Shown here in pieces: positions 1-8,689 of a DNA stretch of 64,000 nt. The stretch lies in the NCBI GenBank assembly GCA_950295325.1, contig OX485805.1:44478758-44542757 (forward strand), written 5' to 3'. The position numbers and the translations under genes are program-made. The notes beneath the pieces are model-generated. The model did no database searches. It saw nothing but the letters and a program-made list of their open reading frames with translations, and was not told the origin of the DNA. The DNA comes from Polytrichum commune (lineage: Eukaryota > Streptophyta > Polytrichopsida > Polytrichales > Polytrichaceae). Numbering within the stretch: position 1 is the stretch's first letter; every line of letters starts with the position of its first letter.

Positions 1-426
1 TATGTGTCTACCACAACAAACGACAAATTGATATTAGAATCCCTGGGATGAAACACAACTAAAAAAATTGGGATTCATGTGGAAAATGAATTACCTTAGG
101 GCATGGAGATGTCACTTCGGCGAAGTCGGCGTTAGCATCCGGAGGACGTTGTCGACATGGTGGACTGGCAATATAGTTCTTAGGTCGCGTTTGGAATGGG
201 GAATGCTGTTAGGATACAATAACATAAGAGTCCATGGAAGAAGGACATTATGTGCAAGAGGAGCCCGTCCGTTGCCCTTTAGTAAAGATGAACATGTTCA
301 AAACATATGAATTATAGCCGACTAAGTCCTACATATTAAAATTCGCTATGACAACCATAATTCCCAAAAACACAACTAACATTGTCCAAGTGGCCTGATA
401 CATTCATTGAATCAACTACCACATTG
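1..426. other. window edge, no supported gene
   Basis: An 80-codon plus-strand frame at 68-310 shows no recognisable domain and no splice context, so no gene is called. The stretch is probably the 3' flank of the minus-strand gene that ends at 690. Confidence 0.4.
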
Positions 427-447
427 CCACGGGTGAACACCCGTGGG
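427..447. repeat. 22-bp-type palindrome, copy 1 (AA centre)
   Basis: Arms CCACGGGTG and CACCCGTGG flank the bases AA. The outer flanks CATTG and CAATG prolong the symmetry imperfectly. It lies about 240 bp downstream of the stop codon of the minus-strand gene, in its 3' flank. Confidence 0.95.
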
Positions 448-689
448 ACAATGCCAGACATTCACTGTGGTCGGAAATAGTCGGGTATTCTCTAACACCG
501 CAGTGTTGCAAAGTAGTAGACTCTCAGTGAGATACATTCATGACCATGACATGTTTGCATGAAGAAAATCCACAAAACCAAAACAAGTTTCAAATGAAGT
601 TGAAAGGCAACAAAGTTTCAGATCCACTCATTTCAAATACAATGTACCGATAGTGCAAATGTGCACTATAGGCGGCCCCAATAGGGAAT

Positions 690-1514
690 CTACATTAACA
701 TCTGAGCCTCTGGAACCATACGGGCAGAAGTCAGTATTTTATGTCTAACTAATGATTGCTTATAAATCAGAGAACTTGGCAGCTCTAGATTGAAGGGTCC
801 CTGTCCCGATGGATAAGGGTTGCTCCCCACAAAATCTGGCACATACTGTTGAGAACTCAAGAGCCTTTGCAGGTAACTATGCAGAGTATCCAAGCTTTGG
901 TTTGACATAAATGGTACAGGGTTAATGTAGCTCCCAGGAGGGTTTGGGATGCATTTGTAAGGGGAGTCATCAACAAGTAATGTAGTCCTATGACTGGGTT
1001 GCTTCGTATGCGGCACTGGATGCGTCCGGCTCCACTCAAAAAATGCGCACAGGTCTTTCATGAAGAAGCTTGAATCAGCATTCATAGGACTAGGAAGAAC
1101 TTGTCCTCTCTCATCCTTCAGAGTGTGACACAATTCTTGCCCAAACACATACTCTGGATGTCTACAACCATTGAAGAAGTGCCGGACAATTGGCTGAAGA
1201 TTCTTCATAAGCTTCGACGACCAGATGACAACATGGAAGTTTGAGAGAACAAAACGCAGAAAGCGTCCCAGTCCTCTCCTAGGTATGAGGGCACTATATG
1301 GGAGAAAGAGTGGAACCAACTCCCCAGTTATCTGAGGGCTATGTTGTGATTCAAGAGTCTTCCTGGTGTTGACATTGTCGCACTTTGTTGACCTCACCAG
1401 GATCCCGTTCACATCCAGCACTAACCATATCTTCTCTCTCCGATGGACAACAGTGGTTGGAGAGGTGAGGATCTGGCGATGACAAAATTGAAAGTCATTG
1501 TAAAGAATTTCTAT
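690..1514 (-). CDS. exon 5: FCP1/NIF-type HAD phosphatase-like domain
   Basis: This exon encodes an FCP1-homology (NLI-interacting factor, HAD superfamily) domain. The reading begins at an acceptor (TTTTTCCTTAG, exon from 1514) and stops at TAG 690-692, giving 274 residues. Visible hallmarks are KIWLVLDVNGILV (the nucleophile motif), then RRGLGRFLRFVLSNFHVVIW, and later TLLVDDSPYKCIPNPPGSYI, the typical FCP1/SCP aspartate loop. The motif is D-x-N-G rather than the canonical D-x-D-G-T, so the second Asp (general acid) is Asn. From memory a plant subgroup of NIF-like proteins also has D-L-N-G, so activity cannot be judged. The family dephosphorylates proteins such as the RNA polymerase II CTD. 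The exon starts in phase 0, as does the end of exon 4, so it may be the C-terminus of the upstream gene. A separate gene is the alternative. Confidence 0.8.
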   Translation of the reverse strand: MEILYNDFQFCHRQILTSPTTVVHRREKIWLVLDVNGILVRSTKCDNVNTRKTLESQHSPQITGELVPLFLPYSALIPRRGLGRFLRFVLSNFHVVIWSSKLMKNLQPIVRHFFNGCRHPEYVFGQELCHTLKDERGQVLPSPMNADSSFFMKDLCAFFEWSRTHPVPHTKQPSHRTTLLVDDSPYKCIPNPPGSYINPVPFMSNQSLDTLHSYLQRLLSSQQYVPDFVGSNPYPSGQGPFNLELPSSLIYKQSLVRHKILTSARMVPEAQMLM

Positions 1515-1732
1515 CTAAGGAAAAAGTATATTCTACATGATTTTTATCGAATGAAACAACACGTTGGGTACACATGAGTATGCAAGATAAAAGAATGCCT
1601 CCACATTTATGGATTAGTTTTGCGAGATCGAGGAAAATATCGTACCGAAGGTGGTATTCCGGCAGTGGCTGTATGACCTGTGACCACATGCACACATGAC
1701 TTATGAGATCCACACGCTCAAACCCATAATCT

Positions 1733-1754
1733 CCCACGGGTGAACACCCGTGGG
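1733..1754. repeat. 22-bp palindrome, copy 2 (AA centre)
   Basis: Full-length copy with perfect 10-bp arms CCCACGGGTG and CACCCGTGGG around AA, inside putative intron 4. Confidence 0.97.
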
Positions 1755-1832
1755 CACAATATCAAAAGTCCCTTATATAAATATTACTCGAGAGATAACA
1801 ATTTGTATGGAAATTGAAAAGTATAAACAGGT

Positions 1833-1860
1833 GGTCCCACGGGTGTTCACCCGTGGGACC
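1833..1860. repeat. 22-bp palindrome, copy 3, extended to 28 bp (TT centre)
   Basis: Core at 1836-1857 with TT in the middle. Flanking GGT and ACC extend the perfect arms to 13 bp. It lies in putative intron 4, opposite in orientation to copy 2. Confidence 0.97.
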
Positions 1861-2068
1861 AATTGCATTCAAATAACACTATATATGATACCTTGAGCTT
1901 GGCTTAGGGGGGGATCCCCACCATGTGCAGGGTCGTCATGAGAACTCGGTGGAATGACATCCCGTTCTGCCGCAACCAACACCTGTTGCAAAGACACTTT
2001 TAGAAATCTTGACGAGTTTGCTTCCACCGCCAAACACAATATAGCATTGGAAAGGGAGTATGTATTAC

Positions 2069-3823
2069 CATTTCGGACGATGCCGGTTGACCCTCAGCAA
2101 CACGTTCGACATGAGGGCTTGAGGACTCCGCAACTGCAACATCGACTTCCCTCCTTGGAGACTCTGGCACTCCAGTAATGTCAATGATCTCCAACGTAGA
2201 GTCCACAACACTGCCGGCTTGAGCGGCCGAGGACCCCGCGAATTGACCTCGTTCATCACGATGTTTGGGAGCTTCGAACGCTGTCCATCTCTTTCTCATT
2301 TTCTTTAATGCAGCGGCATGAAGAATATGTTTCACCTTCACTGCTTCACAAAACGCTGGTGTGGAGAGATAAGCGAACATCTTGTGATAGTCGTACGACG
2401 TGTCCAAATGCGCAAGATTCAATCGCACGTTCTCGGGCACATCTACCAAGTATTTGTCCACAAATGGGGCAAAATGCACCTTGTCCTTCCCATCCGATTC
2501 CTTGCCCATGTCAGGTCTCCCAGCAAACACCGGGTGAGGGTCATCAACAAAGTTGAGTTTCACTCTGTTGTACCCAGGCTTCCCATAATCCTCATCCTCG
2601 GAATCATCCGTCATGTAGTCCGCAAACGTCCCCCGAACCCGATGTGGAACTCGATCTCTCACCTTCACCCTCACGTCTAGTTCTACGCATCTTTCGGGCA
2701 CATCGTCATCACTATCCAAGCATATGACTTCGGTTCGAATAACCTCCTCTGCTTCATTGGATGGTGCCGCTACAGTAGGCTCTTCTGCAACCACAACACC
2801 AGGTGAATCACGATTTGATCGCCCATGTCCTAGCACCTCGAGAACGGCAGCGGCAACGTCCTCAACAGGTGAGCTGACGTTCAAATCTGTGTTTGTCCCT
2901 TCAACATGCACAGCTTCAGACATGATTGCATCCCGCGGAACATCCGCTTGGCCAGATTCAACCTCGCGATAAAGACCAGAATGCTCCGTTGCCTCCGAAG
3001 ACCGCGAGTGATCTCCAACTCTAGCAGGACGTAGAGATGACCTTCCCCTTCGAGGAGCTTTCATTTTCTTTCTTGCAGTCGGTTTCGATGCAGACCTTGC
3101 AGCAGGATTAGCTGACTGCGGACGCTCATCCTCCTCATATTCTTCCATAGGTTGAACATCTAGTTGTTCTTGACTTCGTCTAGATGTGTCAAACTGTGCA
3201 AACCCGCGGCCGGGTGTAGATGGGATCCCAGACGAGAAAGATCCCACAGGGTGATGGACACTGTGCTCGGCTTGTGGACGACCAACTTCCTCTAAGTTGG
3301 AAGCATCCTCTTGCCGCTCCTCCTCACCCTCCCCCTCCCCCTCCCCCACGGGTGAACACCCGTGGGGAACCTGCTCCGGGGACATGGCCTCCAAAGAGGC
3401 CTCCGCCATGGCTGACGCCTTGTAATTGAAGGCCTCCTCCTCCACCTCTGCCATGACCTCCGCCAGTGCGTCGTCCATGACCACCTCTTCTTCCTCTTCC
3501 TCTTCCTCTTCCTCTTCCTCTTCGTCGGCCACTTCCTCTTCCTCCGCAGACTCCCCTAGGACAACAACTGGGTCATCTTCCTCCTCCTCCTCCTCCTCCT
3601 CTACGTCCTCTTCATTTATGTCATTCGCACGCTTTCTTCCAATCTCGCGCTCAATGATGGAATCCACATCGATACGCCCTTCTTCCTCTTCCAAATCCTG
3701 GGCAGCGAATTTTCCTTCCTCATTCCACCTTTGTATGCTCCAGTCAACTGCGGCAATCATCTTCGTCTTCGCCACCTCTAGCATCTCTGCAGGCACAATA
3801 TTCAACACCTTCATACCCAATGC
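2069..3823 (-). CDS. exon 4: acidic, low-complexity nuclear-protein-like region
   Basis: 585 codons, phase 0 at both ends: acceptor TTTTTGCAG before 3823, donor after ATG at 2069. The start resembles a continuation of exon 3 (LGMKVLNIVPAEMLEVAKTKM). Long glutamate runs follow at about 3480-3610, then a basic patch with TARKKMKAPRR at 3047-3079 that recalls histone H3 (TARK and KAPR). EVICLDSDDD resembles a SUMO-interacting motif, and LEIIDITG near the end may be another. Such composition is common in chromatin or nuclear proteins; no catalytic domain is recognised. One palindrome lies in frame inside the exon at 3345-3366, adding PHGCSPVG-type residues. The plus-strand open frame at 3426-3848 (poly-Ser) is only the antisense of the Glu codons. 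Confidence 0.75.
3345..3366. repeat. 22-bp palindrome, copy 4, inside coding exon (AA centre)
   Basis: Full-length copy sitting in exon 4 without breaking the reading frame, next to a GGGGGA-type purine run on the coding strand. It translates to the peptide PHGCSPVG. Confidence 0.95.
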
Positions 3824-4122
3824 CTGCAAAAACCAAGGCATGAGATAAATAACTTCTCAATCAAATTAGTCTACATCCAAAAGCGAATAGAATTAAACCA
3901 ATAGTCCCAACTATTTGTCTACCAACTAATTGTCAGGAAAGCTATCGAGAAGGTGGCTATCAACCAGGTGGATATAAAGCAGGTGGATGTCTAGGCCCAC
4001 GGGTGTTCACCCGTGGGCCTCCCAACCTGGTTTATGGTTAGGTTATCCAAAACACCATCCAAACCAACGATAATATTCAGAAATTCAAAAACCACTTAGG
4101 GGAAAAGATGCTCATTACTTAC
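3824..4122 (-). other. intron 3 with palindrome
   Basis: Donor CAT|GTAAGTAATG (exon 3 ends at 4123), acceptor TTGGTTTTTGCAG (exon 4 from 3823). Both sites are strong plant-type sites and the phase is 0. A 28-bp palindrome is at 3993-4020. Confidence 0.85.
3993..4020. repeat. 22-bp palindrome, copy 5, extended to 28 bp (TT centre)
   Basis: Core at 3996-4017 with TT in the middle; flanking AGG and CCT extend the perfect arms to 13 bp. Lies inside intron 3. Confidence 0.97.
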
Positions 4123-5385
4123 ATGTGCCACTATGTGCGCCTTATTGCCTCCACAAATATTGAGAAAAGAAGACCCCTCAAGACATGAAGGCTTGATGAT
4201 ATCTATGTAGGTCTGCATCCTCAACTCCCCCTTGAATAAACACTTGGCCTCCTCATTGGAATACGCCCTTTTCACTGAATAACGTTTATATCGCCCCGGG
4301 TCATGGACGTCCAACATCTTCCGGCCTCCACAGAGCCGCACAGCCACCTCCGAACTTGATTCGCCCCTATTGGGAAAAATGTAGTTTGTAACCCGAAGAG
4401 CATTTGATTCGAAGAAGCAATCGCGAGATGCAATTTTCTCCTCTTTAGTGCCATGGTATAAGGCGTCACAAAATCTGGCGTTGCTCGGAAGGTGCGCCTT
4501 CAGCACATTGTGAATGAAATGCCGATCCGGATATTCTGAAATCACAGTCCACAATTGGGGGGAGTTTAAAATGCCTGGGAAATCACGACGAAGACCTTGC
4601 AGAGTGGAATCCATACACTCCTTCACACGCCCCCCAGTGTCTTTTCCCGCCTGGACTCCGGGGAGAAACCTTGTGTCCATGTACGCGTGCAGGACTGGTG
4701 CAAGCACTGTCCCACCACTGATCTTGTAGTTGTTGTCAATAGACAACACGACATGCTCGGGTGTAACCTCGGTGTTATGTGTACCTAAAATGTTCCTCAC
4801 TCCTTCTTTAAACCGGTCCGGAATAGGTACTCTCTTCCTTGTGGGGTTCATAGCGCCAAGAAGGTACTCCGCTCCAAGCAAGTCTACAAGTCGTTCTCGC
4901 TGGAGTTTACCAAACTTATTCGCATACTTCCATACTCTCCAACAATCACGATCAATGGTCTCTTTCTGATCGACGTGGACAATGTACAATGGAGTCGGGT
5001 CTAGACACTGTGCCATCGCGATATAAGTTTCATTCTTCTTTTTCCTGTTCATCGCCCAATCGCGCACAGTCTTCAAGGTATGTCGAGGGTGCTCCTCTCC
5101 ATCTCTGGTGGTGAGGATTTGATTCGCTGCCATGTCGAGCTCCATCTCTGTCAAGCCCCGAAATTGTTTCAGGTCGTTCTTGACCACCTTCTTCGACTTA
5201 AACCCCTTTGTCTCTTTCATAAGAGCTCCGGTCTTCGGGTCTACATAGTCACCACTCTCGTAATCCTTGAATATCCGCTCTCACTTCCTCCATATGTCAT
5301 CGCCCAATACAGGCAAGACGTGCTCCATGATCAGGTTGGTCTCCTTCTCCACGCGGAACGTCCACATGACGCACGTAATAAATGC
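4123..5385 (-). pseudogene. exon 3: middle region, interrupted by in-frame TGA
   Basis: 421 codons from acceptor TTTGATACAG (exon starts 5385, phase 0) to the donor at 4123. The reading runs AFITCVMW... to a TGA at 5281-5283, then continues in the same frame through KDYESGDYVDPKTGALMKET to the exon end. A single TGG to TGA change (Trp in an R-K-W-E-R context) would explain it. The 374 codons after the stop look coding throughout. No known domain is recognised. SFLNICGGNKAHIVAHALGMKVLNI across the exon 3/4 join has a faint nucleotide-binding look (glycine-rich loop, then a hydrophobic strand), but this is too weak for a call. Because of the stop this copy probably makes a truncated product of about 478 residues, unless it is read through or is a sequencing error. 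Confidence 0.75.
5281..5283 (-). other. in-frame nonsense codon (TGA) in exon 3
   Basis: TGA is read on the minus strand, 21 codons upstream of the ATG at 5218-5220 and 34 codons after the exon start. Coding signal continues on both sides. Confidence 0.85.
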
Positions 5386-5534
5386 CTGTATCAAACACCG
5401 GCAATGTATCAATCTCTATGAAAAAACCTCCATGTATTTCCAGCAATCACCAACAACATGATAGTCGCCCACGGGTGAACACCCGTGGGAGTCACAGAAA
5501 TGAGAAATTCAAAAGTCACAGGTTTGAAAAATAC
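5386..5534 (-). other. intron 2 with palindrome
   Basis: Donor GAAG|GTATTTTT after 5535, acceptor GATACAG before 5385. Phase 0, 149 bp. A palindrome is at 5468-5489. Confidence 0.85.
5468..5489. repeat. 22-bp palindrome, copy 6 (AA centre)
   Basis: Full-length copy with perfect 10-bp arms inside intron 2. Confidence 0.97.
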
Positions 5535-6835
5535 CTTCCACTTCTTAAAAGCTTCCGTGTTGCTGGCCTTCTCGCGTACAGTTCGGTCAGGTCTTCCTCG
5601 CCTAATCCAGGTCTTCCTAGCGTGCTGAATGCACTCCGTAAATGACGGAAAGTGCTTCCTGTACTCACTATCCAGGTTCAGAACACCAGAGAGGTGGAAC
5701 AGAGGGTCGTCATCACCTTCAGGGGCCCAGACCACATTACAAGGCCATTTCGAGAAAAACCTCTTCACCTCATCTGTGCTGCTAGGGTCATTCACATACT
5801 CGAGACAGGCTGCTAACGTGTGCTGTCCATTTACCACGTGGAACGATTTGTCCTTCACCTCCTCAAAATTGAATGGTTTAGTTCGCCTATCCGAAGGAAC
5901 GATTGTCAAGAAGTTGGGATGAATATTCGGAATGAAGGCATAGTTGAATAACCATGTCTTGATCTCCTTCAAATGCGCCTCGGATATGGGTCGGCAATTA
6001 TACCCTGCATCTCCCCGCTCTATATTGTCAATATTGACATAGCCATTCACGCCTTCACCGAATATCCACACCCTTTGGTACTTGTTCTTGAACAACTCCA
6101 TATCCATCAACCTGTCTCCAACCGATTTGTCTGGAGGCCCATGCATTGATCGCTTGGGAATCTTCTCGAGTTCAAGAAATGGACTATCCTCAGGTGTTTT
6201 CTTCTTGCCTCTCTTGGAGACAACATCCTGGCCGTCAGTGTCTTCGACAATCAGTGGTTGTCCTTCATCGGGTCTCGTCTTCTTCCTAGACGAGGTGGCA
6301 CGTACATCAGCAAGATCCTTCCTCTTGCCATCGCGGATTTCCTTCTTCTTCAAAGATGCTTCCAACCTTGCCGCCTTTGCCTCCTCAACTATAACCTTCA
6401 CTCGTGCTAGAGCAGACTTGTAGTCCTGCTCGATCATTACTGACCTCTCCTCCACGGACTTCGTGTGCACATTGGTCTCGCAATATAGTATACAATAGGT
6501 GAGGAAATCACCGTTCAATAAGCGGATGTTCTCTCCCTCATTGTTGAGCTCTTCATTCACATCCGCATATGAGAAAGTCTCCACGAGTGCTGCAACCTTG
6601 AAGTCCTTCTTCCGTTCAGGCGACTTGCACATTATCAATACCCGGCTCCCATCCGCTTGAATGTCCAGTACATGTTTTGCCTTCATGTACTTTCTCCATG
6701 TGGAATTGGGCCCAGTCCTCGTGTAAAGCGAGAGCACCGTTGTCTCTCCGAAACCACTATACTGCATGAACCATTGCAAATCTGGGTCCAAAACTTCAAC
6801 ATCGTAATTCACCCGTCTGCCCACACCTCCCGATA
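5535..6835 (-). CDS. exon 2: ParB/DGQHR-like domain protein
   Basis: Starts after acceptor CATTGTCTTCTGCAG with TA completing a split Val codon, and ends in phase 0 at 5535. The first part (about residues 15-110 of the protein) is unrecognised. A charged, probably coiled-coil segment follows (VEERSVMIEQDYKSALARVK, EAKAARLEASLKKKEIRDGK), then Lys-rich nuclear-localisation-like stretches (SSRKKTRPDE, SKRGKKKTPED). The C-terminal part has YVNIDNIERGD, CRPISEAHLKEI, LTIVPSD and FHVVNGQHTLAACLEYV. This matches the layout of ParB/sulfiredoxin/DGQHR-type domains: an N-terminal strand and helix, then a G-(E/Q)-(H/R) box, here NGQHT with Thr in place of the usual Arg. In bacteria ParB binds palindromic parS sites and uses CTP. 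The match is at motif level only and its role here is unknown. Confidence 0.7.
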
Positions 6836-6938
6836 CTGCAGAAGACAATGCACATGTAAGTACTCAGCATAGCCCAATATTATCACGGATTCTATAACTC
6901 ATATAACATTGACGTGCACATAGGTATTGTGGTTATAC
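6836..6938 (-). other. intron 1 (103 bp, no palindrome)
   Basis: Donor AAAG|GTATAACC at 6938, acceptor TTCTGCAG ending at 6836. Phase 1: G plus TA gives GTA. It is the only intron of this gene without a palindrome. Confidence 0.8.
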
Positions 6939-6969
6939 CTTTACGGGCTATTTGCTTAGTTCTTGCCAT
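6939..6969 (-). CDS. exon 1: start codon and histone H3-tail mimic
   Basis: ATG at 6967-6969 is followed by codons for ARTKQIARK and one G before the donor. With exon 2 the protein begins MARTKQIARKVSGGVGRR. Canonical histone H3 begins MARTKQTARKSTGG, so positions 1-6, 8-10, 13 and 14 agree, and Thr to Ser at position 12 is conservative. The start is supported by G at -3 and +4 and by an in-frame TGA two codons upstream (6976-6978). The H3K4 reader/writer context (A-R-T-K-Q) and the A-R-K context of H3K9 are both preserved. Inference: the N-terminus may recruit or compete for factors that bind or modify the H3 tail. The exon is too short for usual ORF callers. Confidence 0.8.
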
Positions 6970-7148
6970 CTCAATTCAAATGAGAGAACACTTCGACACC
7001 TCTATGTACCTGAATGAAACACCAACTGTCTATCACATGTTTATGTCTAAAACCTTCAAATGCTTACAGAGACACACCAAATTTGTCTACATAGAAAATC
7101 AAAAAGACATTTATCAAACAAAATCTCCCACCCAGGTGAGTGCAAAGG

Positions 7149-7300
7149 CTCACGGGTGAACACCCGTGGGCACTCCTAACCAGGTGAGGGCAAAGGCCCA
7201 CGGGTGAACACCCGTGGGCACTCCTAACAAGGTGAGTGCAAAGGCCCACGGGTGAACACCCGTGGGCACTTTCAACCAGATGAGGGGAGAGGCCCACGGG
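7149..7300. repeat. 48-bp tandem array of palindromes (3 full copies plus a half)
   Basis: Palindromes begin at 7149 (first bases CTC instead of CCC), 7197, 7245 and 7293 (half-site only), exactly 48 bp apart. Each is separated by a near-identical spacer of the type CACTCCTAACCAGGTGAG plus GCAAAGG. All have AA centres. The array ends about 180 bp upstream of the ATG at 6969, so it sits in the likely promoter of the H3-mimic gene. Confidence 0.95.
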
Positions 7301-7514
7301 AGGGCTGATTTTTCACAAAGTTTTAGCTCGTCCACGTCCAAAAACCTTGAATTGAAAGGCAAAAAAAATCTCAACCCATCCCGAAACCGGTAATATCTAT
7401 ACAAGTTAAGTCTCCCTCAAGTTGGTACAAAATTAGGAAAAAAGAACAGAAAAAAACGAAGATGTCGACATGTGACCACGGACATGTTAGGGACCTTGTG
7501 AAGAATCACCACTG

Positions 7515-7536
7515 CCCACGGGTGTTCACCCGTGGG
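7515..7536. repeat. 22-bp palindrome (TT centre)
   Basis: Full-length copy about 550 bp upstream of the H3-mimic start and opposite in orientation to the tandem array. It is the last copy before a 12-kb stretch with none. Confidence 0.97.
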
Positions 7537-7890
7537 CACTTCAAATATCCACTTTCAGATAACCGCGTTCACACTAACAGAAAAACTGGGATTTATGTAA
7601 TGGACACTCACCAGGGTTCTTTGGGGGGACCATGTCAAAATTCTTTCAATACGAATGTGGTTTCCTGCACAAAACAAAACACAAGAGCTATTGTTTCAAA
7701 CTATGCCTACATGTGCAATACATTCATACTCTCAAACATCTCAATAGGTAAATTCTGCCCTCACATTCTTCTTGCAATCTGGTCTCACATTTTTATGAAC
7801 ATAACCTCTTGTCATTCATCTTGCATTCTGATTTGAGCATTTTTCTCACATTTCAATCAACTCTTCACACCCAAACATCACACAACTCAC

Positions 7891-8064
7891 ATGCAAATCT
7901 CTAGTATTTCTGGGTTTGAAATTCTTCAAGCAATTCAAACCCTAGTGCACCAGAAATTTGAAATGCAAGCAAGAGGAAGAATGCAAGCAAGAGGAGGAAT
8001 GCATGCAAGAGGAAGAATGCATGCAAGAGGAAGAATGAAATTGAAAGAGAAAGCAAAAGAGTGA
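7891..8064 (+). CDS. small ORF with 18-bp internal repeats, doubtful
   Basis: 57 codons from ATG 7891 to TGA 8062-8064. The second half contains four 6-residue repeats of the type MQARGR/MHARGR (18-bp DNA repeat, about 7963-8036) and then a lysine-rich end. No known family. The repeats and the purine-rich surroundings may simply be a minisatellite that happens to be open, so coding status is doubtful. Confidence 0.25.
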   Translation: MQISSISGFEILQAIQTLVHQKFEMQARGRMQARGGMHARGRMHARGRMKLKEKAKE

Positions 8065-8299
8065 AAGAGAGTGCAAAACATTGAAAGAGTTCAGAAACTT
8101 ACAAGCTTGTGGGTTCTCAATTCTTCATGATTGGAACTTCCCTCCACTTGCTTCAAGGTCGCCTTCCTCTTCTCCACATCTCACCTCTACCACATGCTGG
8201 ATTGAGCAAGAAACAACTATGTTCACCAAGAAACTATCACATATTCCAAGAAAATGCACACTGAATCTATTCCAGGGTTTTCTTGAGAAGAGAATCAAG

Positions 8300-8500
8300 A
8301 CAAGGAGTACAATAATTGAATGAAGAGAAGAGAATGAAGAGAATGAAGAGAAGCAAAGCAAGTTCAGAATTGTGGGAGAAGAGTTTTGCAAGAGCATTCC
8401 AGAAAAGTGGAGAGTGGTGAAGGAAAGAGAGAAAGAATTGGGAGAGGAGAATGAGAGAGAGGGAGAGAGAGGGAGAGAGAGGGTGCGAAATGTTGCCATA
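8300..8500. repeat. purine-rich low-complexity tract
   Basis: GAGAAGAGAATGAAGAG-type and GAGAGAGGGAGAGA-type runs on the plus strand. Antisense open frames here are compositional artefacts. Confidence 0.8.
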
Positions 8501-8689
8501 ATGACGAGCGGGTGGAAGTCGCATGTCACATAATGCCTCATTAGTACGAAGGGACATGATGGAGGAAATCTCGGGACGCGAAGAGATATGCGATTTGGCG
8601 GCTAAAGTACGTTTTGAGGAGGGATGGGCGGTATGATGGTATTAGGACGTAGCGATAAAAAATTATTGGTACTTTGTAAGGTTCGCCCT

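Larger units (their letters stand above)
1515..2068 (-). other. putative intron 4 with two palindromes
   Basis: The donor is ATG|GTAATAC (exon 4 ends at 2069) and the acceptor is CCTTAG before 1514. The join keeps phase 0. The intron carries palindromes at 1733-1754 and 1833-1860. A short open stretch at 1495-1737 could hide an extra exon, but no convincing donor was found. If the two halves are separate genes, this is an intergenic region. Confidence 0.5.

Noticed and set aside
68..310. 80-codon ORF at the left edge
   Set aside because: No domain, no splice or promoter context, and not extended by neighbouring frames.
3426..3848. Plus-strand poly-Ser ORF
   Set aside because: Antisense of the glutamate-rich minus-strand exon 4.
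7149..7300. Regular repeats resembling a CRISPR array
   Set aside because: Repeats are palindromes with near-identical 26-bp spacers in a plant nuclear context. There are no unique spacers and no cas genes.
8125..8557. Minus-strand Ser/Leu-rich ORFs
   Set aside because: Compositional artefact of the purine-rich tract on the opposite strand.
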